Assembly: GCA_018658605.1 (NCBI GenBank)
Contig: JABHUV010000068.1
Location: forward strand, 1-30,360
Length of the DNA stretch: 30,360 bases
Direction: 5' to 3'
Source: Planctomycetaceae bacterium
Lineage (GTDB): Bacteria; Planctomycetota; Planctomycetia; Pirellulales; Pirellulaceae
In this document: piece after piece, positions 1-8,852 of the stretch
Numbering within the stretch: the first letter of the stretch is position 1
Layout: each line of letters begins with the position of its first letter
Notes under the pieces: model-generated
What the model was told of the DNA's origin: nothing
Databases searched by the model: none
Seen by the model: only the letters and a program-made list of their open reading frames with translations
Made by a program: the position numbers and the translations under genes

Positions 1-149
1 GGTAGAGATAGCCCAGCCATTCCGGCCATACTCGCTTTCAACATCCCACGACGGTCGTGCATCACCATTCCTTCGCGCGTCCGTCCGTGTAGAGCGGAAA
101 ATGCGTGGTTAGTATGATGATTGCTAGATGGTTCGTTTGGTGAAGTCAT
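1..149 (-). CDS. N-terminal fragment of a Tat-exported protein, DUF1501-like
   Basis: The reverse strand from an ATG at 147-149 stays open to the left edge, giving about 49 residues of an incomplete protein. After a Ser/His/Asn-rich lead of about 28 residues comes MHDRRGMLKASMAG, followed by a Gly/Ala/Leu-rich stretch. This is the twin-arginine-type leader (R-R-G-M-L-K-A) common on planctomycete secreted proteins of the DUF1501 (sulfatase-like) family. ATGs further in, just before HDRRG, could be the true start; none has a clear Shine-Dalgarno site. The assignment rests only on the leader, so the family is an inference. The gene is divergent from the SGNH hydrolase at 289, and the 139-bp gap between them should carry both promoters. 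Confidence 0.55.
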   Translation of the reverse strand, partial: MTSPNEPSSNHHTNHAFSALHGRTREGMVMHDRRGMLKASMAGMAGLSL

Positions 150-288
150 GAAAGCGTAAATCTGTCACTTGTATTGATAAAACAAATTCCCTACCGTTTT
201 AGATTATCGGTTTTCGCCCATTATATCAATAAAAGAATACTCGATTCCCCCTCCCCTCAGGGGTAAGTTTTAACTGTAAACTAAGCGA

Positions 289-1827
289 ATGGTGGCTAAA
301 CAATCAGAAATGCGATTTAAGTTATTGCGGCATTCATGGCGATTTCGCGGTGCGGCTATTGGTATCGGGTTATTACCGTTTTTGCTTTTCGAAATTAGCC
401 TGCGGATAATCGGCATAGGCGATGTCAATGAGGCCCTCGATCCGTTTATTGCAATCAATCACCCAGTATCATTATTTGAGCTAAACACGGAACAAACGCA
501 GTACCAAACTGTAGCCGCTCGGAAACAGTACTTTCAAAACGCATCTTTCCCCAAGACCAAAACGGATGATACTTTTCGAATCTTCTGTCTCGGCGGCTCC
601 ACGGTTCAAGGTCGTCCGTTTGCAGTAGAAACCTCCTTTACCAGTTGGCTTAAACTACAGCTTGAAGTAGCCGAACCCAACCGTAAATGGGAGGTTGTCA
701 ATTGTGGCGGTGTTTCTTATGCAAGTTATCGACTGCTACCGATTCTTGCCGAGGTAATGAACTACGAACCTGACTTGGTAGTTATTTACACTGGGCACAA
801 CGAGTTTCTTGAAGACCGTACTTATGCCCATTTACGTGATCCATCACGATGGCAGTCGATAAGCCAATATGCAGTCCGTAATATTCGGACCATACATTTA
901 GTTCGCGAAATGTGGCATAAAATAACAGGAGATTCGGTTTCGATACAAAAAGTTAGCCTCGCTGCAGAAGTTAAGACCATTCTCGATCGTCAAGCCGGTT
1001 TGAAATCCTATCAGCGTGACCGCCCATGGCAAGCGAATGTTATCGAACATTTTAAATACAATATTCAGAAGATGATTGAAATATGCGATTCCAATCGAGT
1101 TCCTTTATATCTCTGTAATCCGGCCTCCAATATTCGTGACTGCACGCCTTTCAAGTCAGCGCCGACGTCGGGATTGGACCAAGCGACAATTCAATCAATC
1201 AAACAAACTAAATCAAATATTCCCAAACAATTACAGAGTCGGTCAGTCAAACCGATCAGAGAATCAGCTCATCAACTTACCCAACTCGATCCGCATAACG
1301 CAGCCACACTTTATCAAGCGGGGTTATTGTTGTTGGATAATGGTGCGGGGGTAGCAGCGCGTGACGTGTTATTGCGAGCTAAAGACGAAGACATCTGCCC
1401 GTTACGTATTTTGACAGTTATGAACGAATTTTTAGCCTCAGTGTCGAGTAGTCAGACGTTGCAAATTATTGACGTACAAGAACATTTCGCGGCACAGTCC
1501 CCAGTTCAAATTCCCGGCGATAACCTATTTCTAGATCATGTCCACCCAACAATTCGCGGGCATCAACTTATCGCTGGATATCTTTTTGAAAGGATGGTTG
1601 CCCAAGCAATCATTAAACGACCTGCCGATTTTACAGCACAGCGCAGCAATCGATTTCTGGCTCATCTAGAAAGCCTAAGTGAAATTTATTATCAACAAGG
1701 TGAGATTCGACTTAAGGGGCTACAAATGTGGAGTCGAGGTCAAGCGGGACGAGTTGACTTGTTGATTGAAGAAAACATTCAACAGAATAAGAGAAATAAC
1801 AATAGCGAGGAATCACAGGCACCATGA
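289..1827 (+). CDS. Membrane-anchored SGNH/GDSL-family hydrolase with TPR-like segment
   Basis: A 512-residue protein with one N-terminal membrane segment (about residues 18-42), so the rest is probably outside the cytoplasm. All SGNH esterase blocks are visible: the nucleophile in GGSTVQG (Ser104), the glycine of NCGG, Asn171 in GHNEF, and the Asp-His pair in LDHVHPT (Asp416, His419). A TPR-like helical segment around residues 335-370 lies between blocks III and V. SGNH proteins remove or transfer acyl groups on sugars, lipids or polysaccharides; the substrate cannot be told here. The start at 289 has no good Shine-Dalgarno site, and Met8 (310) is an alternative. Its stop overlaps the next start (ATGA, 1824-1827), so the two genes are probably translationally coupled. 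Confidence 0.85.
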   Translation: MVAKQSEMRFKLLRHSWRFRGAAIGIGLLPFLLFEISLRIIGIGDVNEALDPFIAINHPVSLFELNTEQTQYQTVAARKQYFQNASFPKTKTDDTFRIFCLGGSTVQGRPFAVETSFTSWLKLQLEVAEPNRKWEVVNCGGVSYASYRLLPILAEVMNYEPDLVVIYTGHNEFLEDRTYAHLRDPSRWQSISQYAVRNIRTIHLVREMWHKITGDSVSIQKVSLAAEVKTILDRQAGLKSYQRDRPWQANVIEHFKYNIQKMIEICDSNRVPLYLCNPASNIRDCTPFKSAPTSGLDQATIQSIKQTKSNIPKQLQSRSVKPIRESAHQLTQLDPHNAATLYQAGLLLLDNGAGVAARDVLLRAKDEDICPLRILTVMNEFLASVSSSQTLQIIDVQEHFAAQSPVQIPGDNLFLDHVHPTIRGHQLIAGYLFERMVAQAIIKRPADFTAQRSNRFLAHLESLSEIYYQQGEIRLKGLQMWSRGQAGRVDLLIEENIQQNKRNNNSEESQAP

Positions 1828-2603
1828 AAAATATCATCGAAGTGCGAAAAGATGTTCCCAGCGGCACGATTGTGATTAACAATCCGGCGAGTGGCAATGC
1901 ATTAACAACTTTTGGCCTAGTTCAATTGCAAGAAGCCTTCGGTGATTTACATCAAGAGAAGAATGTTCGAGCGGTTATTTTGACGGGCAGCCAACAGGTT
2001 TTTTGTGGTGGAACTGATTTAAAACAACTACAGAGTAATCTGAATCCGAATGAGATGTTGCCGACGCATCAAGATGTTGAGTTACTTGCTGAGTTGTTGA
2101 TGGCGATGCTGCGGTTTCCCAAACCGATTATTGCAGCATTGAACGGCCCTGCCATTGGATCTGGATTAGCAATTGCCTTAGCGGCCGATTTCATCATCGC
2201 AACTGAGGACGCGACGTTACAGAGTCCCGAGGTTCATCGCGGGCTTGTGCCGGGATTAACACTCGGGTTACTTGATTTCCGGATGGGAGGTTCCATTGCG
2301 GCGCGGTTTGGATTGACTGGCGCTGCAATGACACCCACAGAAGGGAAGCAACTTGGTTTGGTGCACGATATCGTTGACGCAGAACTGGTTTGGGCTCGAG
2401 CTCAGCAATTAGCAGTTGACCTCGCGCAAGGATCGGCTCAAGCGCAGCAGATGTGTAAGAGGTTGTTAAACGAGACGATTGCGGAGCGTCTAGAAACTAC
2501 GCTGACTCTCGGCGCAGCGATGGTTGCCGCTAGCCGCACAACCTCTCATGCCAGCGAGGGGATCAACGCCTACCTAGAAAAACGAAGTCCCGAGTGGGAT
2601 TAG
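1824..2603 (+). CDS. Enoyl-CoA hydratase/isomerase family protein
   Basis: A 259-residue crotonase-fold protein of typical length. The oxyanion-hole elements are visible as CGGTDLK (residues 61-67) and NGPAIGSG (about 107-114). The glutamate matching the first catalytic Glu of mitochondrial enoyl-CoA hydratase is present in SPEVHRG (Glu136). The position matching the second catalytic Glu appears to be Arg161, so a plain two-glutamate hydratase is less likely than an isomerase, another single-Glu crotonase, or a 3-methylglutaconyl-type enzyme. The start codon overlaps the stop of the SGNH gene (ATGA), implying co-translation, although the metabolic link between the two is not obvious. The exact acyl-CoA substrate is unknown. 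Confidence 0.85.
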   Translation: MKNIIEVRKDVPSGTIVINNPASGNALTTFGLVQLQEAFGDLHQEKNVRAVILTGSQQVFCGGTDLKQLQSNLNPNEMLPTHQDVELLAELLMAMLRFPKPIIAALNGPAIGSGLAIALAADFIIATEDATLQSPEVHRGLVPGLTLGLLDFRMGGSIAARFGLTGAAMTPTEGKQLGLVHDIVDAELVWARAQQLAVDLAQGSAQAQQMCKRLLNETIAERLETTLTLGAAMVAASRTTSHASEGINAYLEKRSPEWD

Positions 2604-2656
2604 GGTTGTGATGCATCCTGCGACAACCGCTAAAGATTGTTCCGGACACGTATGGG

Positions 2657-2673
2657 GTAACGTAATTCGTTAC
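2657..2673. repeat. Perfect 6-bp inverted repeat with 5-nt spacer
   Basis: GTAACG-TAATT-CGTTAC lies about 60 bp upstream of the Tat TIM-barrel gene. It could be an operator for that gene, but there is no U-tract to make it a terminator. A looser inverted repeat (GGTTGT...ACAACC) lies just before it, after the enoyl-CoA hydratase stop. Confidence 0.35.
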
Positions 2674-2735
2674 AATCATAGTTGATAATTTACTTTTTAC
2701 CGTTGTTTTCTGTTGCTGCTAGGTGGTTTGTTTTG

Positions 2736-3695
2736 ATGCACTCGTCGTTTGATTTTTCCGGTCCTTCGCGCCGCCGATTTCTTGCCACCGCCGCACTAGC
2801 ATGTGTTGCGAGTCCCCATGTTAGAGCCGCTCCGGCTGAAAATCACAACACCATGACGCTTGGTTTTAGCACCTATGGGGCACGTGGTATTACGACAGAA
2901 CAAGTGCTCCCGATACTTTCGGTAACTGGTTATGACGCAGTTGAATTGACAGCCACGAAAGGATTTGACGCGGCACCGGAAAATATGACGACAACGCGGC
3001 GTCGTCAAGTTAAACGCATTCTCTACGATACCGAGTTAGTACTCACGTCATTGATGGAACACACCGTGCCAGCAGATGATGCAACGATCAACAGCGGTAA
3101 TCTCAAGCGAATAGAAGCGGCGTCAGAGTTAGTGCGAGATTTAACTGACAACAAGCATTGCGTTATTCAAACGGTTTTAGGTGGTGGTGATTGGGACAAG
3201 CGCAAGGATCTACTGGTGGACCAGGTGGGCAAGTGGGTAGAAGTTATGACTAAATATGACGTGACCTGTTGTATCAAACCACATCGTGGCGGTGGTATGT
3301 CCAATCCAGAACAAGCACTTTGGCTCATGCAACAATTAGGCAATCCACAGCATTTACGCATGGTTTACGATTTCAGTCACTATATTTATACGGGACTGGA
3401 GCTGCAGCTTACGGTTGAACAAGCGGTATCCAAAACAGCACATGTGGCGGTGAAAGATACCATCAAAAGTCCCACAGGTGGGTATCAGTTCAAACTACCT
3501 GGATCAACTGGCGTAATTGATTTTGCGATGTTAATCAAGTTACTCTTTCAGGGTGGATATCGCGGTGATATATCTTGCGAAGTTAGCAGCATGTTATGGC
3601 GTCAAGCGGGGTACGATCCGCGACAGGCAATTCGCACCTGTCACAAAAATATGTCTCTAGCGTTTGAAAAAGCTGGTGTGCCGCGACCTGAATAA
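2736..3695 (+). CDS. Tat-exported sugar phosphate isomerase/epimerase-like TIM barrel
   Basis: The frame is open from a TTG at 2682, but the ATG at 2736 is preferred: it has AGGTGG (2721-2726) nine bases upstream and leaves a clean 319-residue protein. The leader reads S-R-R-R-F-L followed by an Ala-rich stretch ending near HVRA, a twin-arginine signal. The rest matches the xylose-isomerase-like / AP-endonuclease-2 TIM-barrel fold. Candidate metal-site segments are DAVELTA, CIKPHRGG, YDFSHY, HVAVKDT and ISCEVS. Planctomycetes carry many exported proteins of this type; their substrates are generally unknown sugars or polyols. Folding before export would fit a metal enzyme. The gene follows the enoyl-CoA hydratase after a 132-bp gap that holds palindromes, so it may have its own promoter. 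Confidence 0.8.
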   Translation: MHSSFDFSGPSRRRFLATAALACVASPHVRAAPAENHNTMTLGFSTYGARGITTEQVLPILSVTGYDAVELTATKGFDAAPENMTTTRRRQVKRILYDTELVLTSLMEHTVPADDATINSGNLKRIEAASELVRDLTDNKHCVIQTVLGGGDWDKRKDLLVDQVGKWVEVMTKYDVTCCIKPHRGGGMSNPEQALWLMQQLGNPQHLRMVYDFSHYIYTGLELQLTVEQAVSKTAHVAVKDTIKSPTGGYQFKLPGSTGVIDFAMLIKLLFQGGYRGDISCEVSSMLWRQAGYDPRQAIRTCHKNMSLAFEKAGVPRPE

Positions 3696-3772
3696 AACCA
3701 CTAGGTGGATGGATGTTGCATTCCGCGTTCTAGGACAAACCTCATAGAGTGATTTAGGATACAAGGGTAACA

Positions 3773-6700
3773 ATGAAAAATCAGAATCGAAATGATAGCC
3801 GTCGATGTTGCTTTCTGGCGCTGACTTGCTTGGTGTACATCACGAGTACAGTGTTCAGCGGCATTTCGTGTATGGGACAGGGAAATCGAGAAGCAATTCT
3901 TGCCGAGTTGTCGGACGAATATGTCCCTGGGTTGCTAGCTACCTATAAAGACACTCACGGGAATGTAGCTAAACGGGTTGATGCGATTGTGTCATTTCAT
4001 TGGGCGCAACAATCTCCGGATACGCGTTTAGTGGGGACACAGTTCGAGGCTACATGGAAAGGATTTTTGTTTTTTCAATCAGTTGGAATTCATACGATTT
4101 CAATGGATTGCCAAGGTGAATTGGAATTGGAGTTCCAGGGACGCACGGTGAATGTGCGAGATGAAAAAACTGGATTGGTGTCAACTGGGCCCATGGACAT
4201 GCAATTTGGCTGGCACCCGATCACGATCCGGTATAAATCAGCAGCGGATCAGTCTATGTTAAAACTTTATTGGCAGGGTCCCGCATTTCAGTTCGAACCA
4301 ATTGGTTATCAGTTTCTGTACCACACGCCTGAAAAATCTGACGCCGATCTATATCGCCGCGGTGAACACTTGGCCCACGCACTGCGTTGTGCAAGTTGTC
4401 ATACTGAAATGAAGATTGCTGCAACGTTGGGCCCAGCACCAGATCTGAATCACATGCGAGATTACCTTAAATCCGATTGGGTTGCCCAGCGTTTACAACG
4501 TAAGATTTCTAGCGATGAAGATGCCGTTCAATTCGGCAGTCGGATGCCAGCATTTGGGTTTACGACTGAACAAGCCAAAGCTATTACGGCATATCTTTTT
4601 CAATCCTCAACAAACTCTAAGCCCAACGGGGAATTAGCTCAAGAGGGTGATGCACAGGCAGGGAAAACGGTGTTTGCGTCGGTGGGATGTGTGGCTTGTC
4701 ATCAAGCTGATGGATTAGGAAAATCAACGTTGTTTGACGGAGGTAAATTAGATGATATTGCTCAAAAGCGGAGAGAGGATTTTTGGCAAGTTTGGTTTAA
4801 AAATCCCGCAAGTGTAAATTCTCAGCACCGTATGCCAACGGTAGATTTAACGGCGACACAGCAGATCGATGTCATTGCATATTTAAAGAGCTTGTCTGAC
4901 GATGCGAGCGAATTGGATATACCGCAATTTGTCTTTGAAGAACCGTTGGCGGCGAAAGGGAAGAAGCTCTACGACACACATGGTTGTGCTAGCTGTCATG
5001 AAACAAAGCCACTTAAGAATGCAGTAGCTTTTGATGTTACGACTCTGACTAAAACTAGTTGTATGGACACTCCCAACCCAGTGAAACAACGACCTGGCTA
5101 TTCGTTATCAGCTGATAACAAAACAGCGTTAACATTGTTCCTGCGACAGATGAGGTCAGCGACTGCTGATTCGACGCAGTCATTATTAGTCACTCAAAAC
5201 AATTGTCTCCAGTGCCACGCGCGGATGGATGCTAAAGGCATTGCAGAACATCTACCGGATATTGGCAAACAGGTTTCTGAGTTGTCGACGCTGTTTGCTG
5301 CATTAACCCCTCCGTCATTAAACAGTGTTGGCGATAAATTACACGACAAAGCATTACATGAGTCGATACAACGTAAAACAGTTGTGCGGCGACCTTGGTT
5401 GAGGGTTAAGATGCCTAAGTTTGGTTTTACCGACGAGAGATTACATGAAATTTCACAGTGGTTTGTGGAAAAAGACCGCATCCCAAGTCAGTTTTTGGAT
5501 TGGCTCGATACGGTGTCGCCTGCGTCAGCGCAACTCGCTGCAGAAGAATTGCAGACGGCAGGAGCACGATTAGTAACGACTGATGGTTTTGGGTGTACGA
5601 GCTGCCATAAAATCGGCAGCGTGGATGCACCACGAGCCCCTTTAAATGCAAAAGGTCCGGATCTGTCGCAGTTGGATTCGCGAATTCGTAAAATTTGGTT
5701 TTCTCGCTGGGTGCAAAATCCCACTAGAATTGTGCCGCGAATGGAAATGCCATCGGTTCAGATTTCTGTACGAGGTGTGCTTGAGAATCACCTTCCCGAT
5801 CAACTTGAAGCTGTTTGGAAGGTTTTGAATACGCCGGGTTTCGAACCTCCCAAACCTGGCGCTGTGCGGATTGCGCGACAAACAGGCGTGCCAGAACACA
5901 AAGCGAGTATTCAATTATTGACGGATGTGTTGATACACCGAGACCAGCAATATATAAAACCAGCGCTCGTCGGCATGAGAAATCGGCACAATCTTTTGTT
6001 TGATATGCAATATGGGAAAATGTTAGGGTGGTGGCAAGGTGATATCGCGCGGCAACGAACCAAAGGAAAAGTATGGTACTGGGAAACCGATGGGGCAAGT
6101 TGGGGGACCGTGAATTTGGGCGGTGACCTATCGGTGGTTCCCGATTTGCGAATGCAATTGGCAGATGGGCAGTTGATCGTTCCTAGTGCTGTTGGCCAGT
6201 TTGTCACGGAATTAGATAGTTGGCAACAATTGTCATCTGGATTACGGATTCGCCAGCGATATCGATTTAAACTCGGTGATCGTATGTTGGTGGTTGTGGC
6301 TACGCAGGAGTTTAGTGAATTGTGGCCTACTGAGGGTAGCACTACGAATAGTAACTTGTCTGGTATTCAACGTAAATTGTGGTTTGATGGTGTTCCTGCC
6401 AATGCCAGTATGATTGTAGGACTTGGACATCAGAATTTGGAGGTCACGGAATTTCCTGATCATGTACGTTTGGTGGAACCTGGTGAAGCGGGGCGGCAAT
6501 GGATTGAGCTTACTCTAACCGACGCCAAAGTACAAAAATCCACGGAAAATGAAACAACTTATCAATCGGTTCGGTGGCAAGGTGGCGATGCTGAAAGTCC
6601 TTTGACGCTTAAATATTTAAGCAATGTCAACGTGGATCGGTTTCCAGTGGTGTTGCCAGAATTTACGGGCTTAGAGATTCAATCACTGGAGATCATTCCT

Positions 6701-8080
6701 GGAGTGAAGGCTGTCAGGCTACCGTTTTTTGATGAGTTTATGCCAACAGGTATCGCGTGGGATCCGGCGGGACGAATGATACTAACTTCACTCAAAGGTC
6801 GCGTGTGGCAAGCTGTTGATACGAACGCAGACGGTTTAGAAGATCGTTTAAATGCCTTAACTGACGAACTGGCAGCACCCTACGGAGTGCATGCGTCACG
6901 CGATTATATTGACGTGATCAACAAGTATGCTCTATTGCGGATGTATGACGTTGATCATGACGGCGTACATGAGAAGATAGAAACATTAGTGTCTGGGTGG
7001 GGACACACGGCGGACTATCATGATTGGGCGGTCGGTGTGATTCCTGACGGCAATAGTGGCTATTATATTTCGACTCCCTGCCAGCAAGATGACAGAACGC
7101 CAGTGGGTGCGGCGCTGCGAGGTAAAGTTCTACAGTTGGTTCCACGGATTCCATCTCGGGAAAACCCTCATCGCTTTAGCGTGAAAATTGTCACCAGTGG
7201 TCACCGATTCCCGATGGGCATTGCGCGTAACCACGCCGGTGAGATGTTTGTGACAGATAATCAAGGCAACTACAACCCGTACAACGAACTGAATCATATC
7301 CGAGCGGGAGCACATTTCGGCTTTGTCAACAAAATCGATCGCCAGGGTGGTCCTCGTCCACCGCTGACAGCGCCGGCGATTGACATTCCCCATCCGTGGA
7401 CCCGTAGTGTCAATGGAATTTGCTTTTTGGAAACTCCGCATGCTTTATTGCAAAGTGGCAGCATGCCGGTGTTTGGCCCGTTTGAAGGGCACCTAGTCGG
7501 ATGTGAATACGACACGCGCCGTTTGATACGAATGAGTTTACAGAGAGTCGGAGATACGTATCAGGGAGCCGCCTATCCGTTGACACTCGAGAAACCAGCA
7601 GCTGGCGAGCCGTTATTGGGACCGCTAGCGGTCGCTGTTTCTCCACAGGGGCACCTATATGTTGCCTCGATTCGTGATAGCGGCTGGGGCGGTGCAAACA
7701 ATATTGGTACTCTTGCGAGGATGGAATTCCCTGGGGACTTACCAGTTGGAATTGCTGAGGTCACGGCTACGGCGACAGGGTTCAAAGTCCGTTTCACGAA
7801 AGCTGTGGATGCAAAACGAGCAGCGGATATCACAAATTATACGATCCAATCGGCAACACGTGATTCCACAACATCCTATGGTGGAGATGACCGGGATCGA
7901 CGGAATGAGAGAATTACTGCTGTACGAGTTTCCGCTGAAGGTCGAGTTGTACATTTGTCTATGGCTGAGATGCGAGCAGGATTTGTATACGATGTTCGCA
8001 TTCGCAATTTGACGTTAAATGACAGCACGTTTTTTCCAGCAGAAGCGTACTATACGCTTAGAAAAGTTCCCGTTGAGTAG
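3773..8080 (+). CDS. Giant secreted penta-heme cytochrome c / PA14 / beta-propeller protein
   Basis: A 1435-residue protein with an N-terminal signal peptide (hydrophobic about residues 14-32). A PA14-like carbohydrate-binding region spans about residues 48-180. Five CxxCH heme c sites follow, at Cys206, 306, 405, 478 and 608. Met-Pro axial-ligand motifs follow four of them (Met258, Met354, Met547, Met659); the third heme region has none that I can see. Residues about 725-980 have no family I recognise. A six-bladed sugar-dehydrogenase-like propeller (about 985-1320, with FMPTGIAWDP, SGHRFPMGIA, VTDNQGNYNP) and a beta-rich C-terminal domain complete it. This fits the planctomycete PVC-type heme-binding dehydrogenase group, which would oxidise a sugar or polymer and pass electrons along the hemes. 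AAGGG six bases before the ATG supports the start. Confidence 0.87.
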   Translation: MKNQNRNDSRRCCFLALTCLVYITSTVFSGISCMGQGNREAILAELSDEYVPGLLATYKDTHGNVAKRVDAIVSFHWAQQSPDTRLVGTQFEATWKGFLFFQSVGIHTISMDCQGELELEFQGRTVNVRDEKTGLVSTGPMDMQFGWHPITIRYKSAADQSMLKLYWQGPAFQFEPIGYQFLYHTPEKSDADLYRRGEHLAHALRCASCHTEMKIAATLGPAPDLNHMRDYLKSDWVAQRLQRKISSDEDAVQFGSRMPAFGFTTEQAKAITAYLFQSSTNSKPNGELAQEGDAQAGKTVFASVGCVACHQADGLGKSTLFDGGKLDDIAQKRREDFWQVWFKNPASVNSQHRMPTVDLTATQQIDVIAYLKSLSDDASELDIPQFVFEEPLAAKGKKLYDTHGCASCHETKPLKNAVAFDVTTLTKTSCMDTPNPVKQRPGYSLSADNKTALTLFLRQMRSATADSTQSLLVTQNNCLQCHARMDAKGIAEHLPDIGKQVSELSTLFAALTPPSLNSVGDKLHDKALHESIQRKTVVRRPWLRVKMPKFGFTDERLHEISQWFVEKDRIPSQFLDWLDTVSPASAQLAAEELQTAGARLVTTDGFGCTSCHKIGSVDAPRAPLNAKGPDLSQLDSRIRKIWFSRWVQNPTRIVPRMEMPSVQISVRGVLENHLPDQLEAVWKVLNTPGFEPPKPGAVRIARQTGVPEHKASIQLLTDVLIHRDQQYIKPALVGMRNRHNLLFDMQYGKMLGWWQGDIARQRTKGKVWYWETDGASWGTVNLGGDLSVVPDLRMQLADGQLIVPSAVGQFVTELDSWQQLSSGLRIRQRYRFKLGDRMLVVVATQEFSELWPTEGSTTNSNLSGIQRKLWFDGVPANASMIVGLGHQNLEVTEFPDHVRLVEPGEAGRQWIELTLTDAKVQKSTENETTYQSVRWQGGDAESPLTLKYLSNVNVDRFPVVLPEFTGLEIQSLEIIPGVKAVRLPFFDEFMPTGIAWDPAGRMILTSLKGRVWQAVDTNADGLEDRLNALTDELAAPYGVHASRDYIDVINKYALLRMYDVDHDGVHEKIETLVSGWGHTADYHDWAVGVIPDGNSGYYISTPCQQDDRTPVGAALRGKVLQLVPRIPSRENPHRFSVKIVTSGHRFPMGIARNHAGEMFVTDNQGNYNPYNELNHIRAGAHFGFVNKIDRQGGPRPPLTAPAIDIPHPWTRSVNGICFLETPHALLQSGSMPVFGPFEGHLVGCEYDTRRLIRMSLQRVGDTYQGAAYPLTLEKPAAGEPLLGPLAVAVSPQGHLYVASIRDSGWGGANNIGTLARMEFPGDLPVGIAEVTATATGFKVRFTKAVDAKRAADITNYTIQSATRDSTTSYGGDDRDRRNERITAVRVSAEGRVVHLSMAEMRAGFVYDVRIRNLTLNDSTFFPAEAYYTLRKVPVE

Positions 8081-8786
8081 CCGAAGGTTCAATGCATTGA
8101 GTGTCATCATTGGCAACTTTGTTGACATATCGAGAGACGGCTGTCATTTCAAAAGCTGTCATCTCATTGGAATTACTGGGATCCACTAATAGGGATTGCA
8201 GTATGTCAAGTTGGCTGTCGTCATCCATAAGCCACTGGTCATAATTATTAGGATTTAGGATGACGGGCATGCGGGGGTGAATCGCCGCGGCGAATTCATT
8301 AGCCTCAGTAGTGATGATTGTCGTGGAGTGCCAAGGTTGTGGAGTGTCGTGTCCCGATTCCGTAGATGCTTGAGGAGGCGTCCAGCTTTCCCACAGACCT
8401 GCGAACGCAAAGGGTTGATGGTCACTACGGTGAATGAAAAAAGGCTGTTTATCGGCTCCGTTAGCTCGCCACTCATAATAACCATCAGCAAGAATGAGGC
8501 AACGGCGTTTTTGAAATGCTTTGCTAAACGACGGCTTTTCATGGATTGTTTCGCTGCGGGCATTTATCATTCGGCTCGCACGAGAAGGGTCTTTGGACCA
8601 ACTGGGAATCAATCCCCAGTGCATCCAATGGAGTTGTCGCTGGCCGTGGGGTGCCGTCAGTGTGGCAACACTATGTGTTGGTGCGATATTGTATTTTTGG
8701 GGGAGTGAAATATCTGGTGACACATTGAATAAAAAATGCTCGGCAAGTAAATTCAGTGATGTGCGTAATGTAAAGCGTCCACACAT
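8058..8786 (-). CDS. SOS response-associated peptidase (SRAP; YedK/HMCES family)
   Basis: The frame is open to 8819, but the start must be the ATG at 8784-8786: the protein then begins Met-Cys-Gly-Arg-Phe, and Cys2 becomes the N-terminal nucleophile after Met removal, as the family requires. The 242-residue product keeps Asn75 (NARSET), Glu105 (DGYYEW) and His170 (AIHPRMP), the other active-site residues known from E. coli YedK. SRAP proteins form a covalent thiazolidine link to abasic sites in single-stranded DNA, shielding them at forks. It is the last gene of the gyrA-gmd-rmd run on this strand, 66 bp after rmd. Its 3' end overlaps the convergent multi-heme gene by 23 bp. Confidence 0.93.
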   Translation of the reverse strand: MCGRFTLRTSLNLLAEHFLFNVSPDISLPQKYNIAPTHSVATLTAPHGQRQLHWMHWGLIPSWSKDPSRASRMINARSETIHEKPSFSKAFQKRRCLILADGYYEWRANGADKQPFFIHRSDHQPFAFAGLWESWTPPQASTESGHDTPQPWHSTTIITTEANEFAAAIHPRMPVILNPNNYDQWLMDDDSQLDILQSLLVDPSNSNEMTAFEMTAVSRYVNKVANDDTQCIEPSATQRELF

Positions 8787-8852
8787 GGAGCAATAACTTT
8801 CTTGACTTCGAATTAACAATCACGACTTATCACAAACGTCCTACGTGAATGG

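Noticed and set aside
253..263. CCCC-TCA-GGGG hairpin before the SGNH gene as a terminator
   Set aside because: It has only four base pairs and a following sequence (TAAGTTTTAA) with no real U-run; it may be a chance structure in the divergent spacer.
5911..6342. 143-residue reverse-strand frame inside the multi-heme gene
   Set aside because: It is fully covered by a strong gene on the other strand, has no ribosome site and reads as a low-quality composition; several similar frames in this gene were dropped for the same reason.
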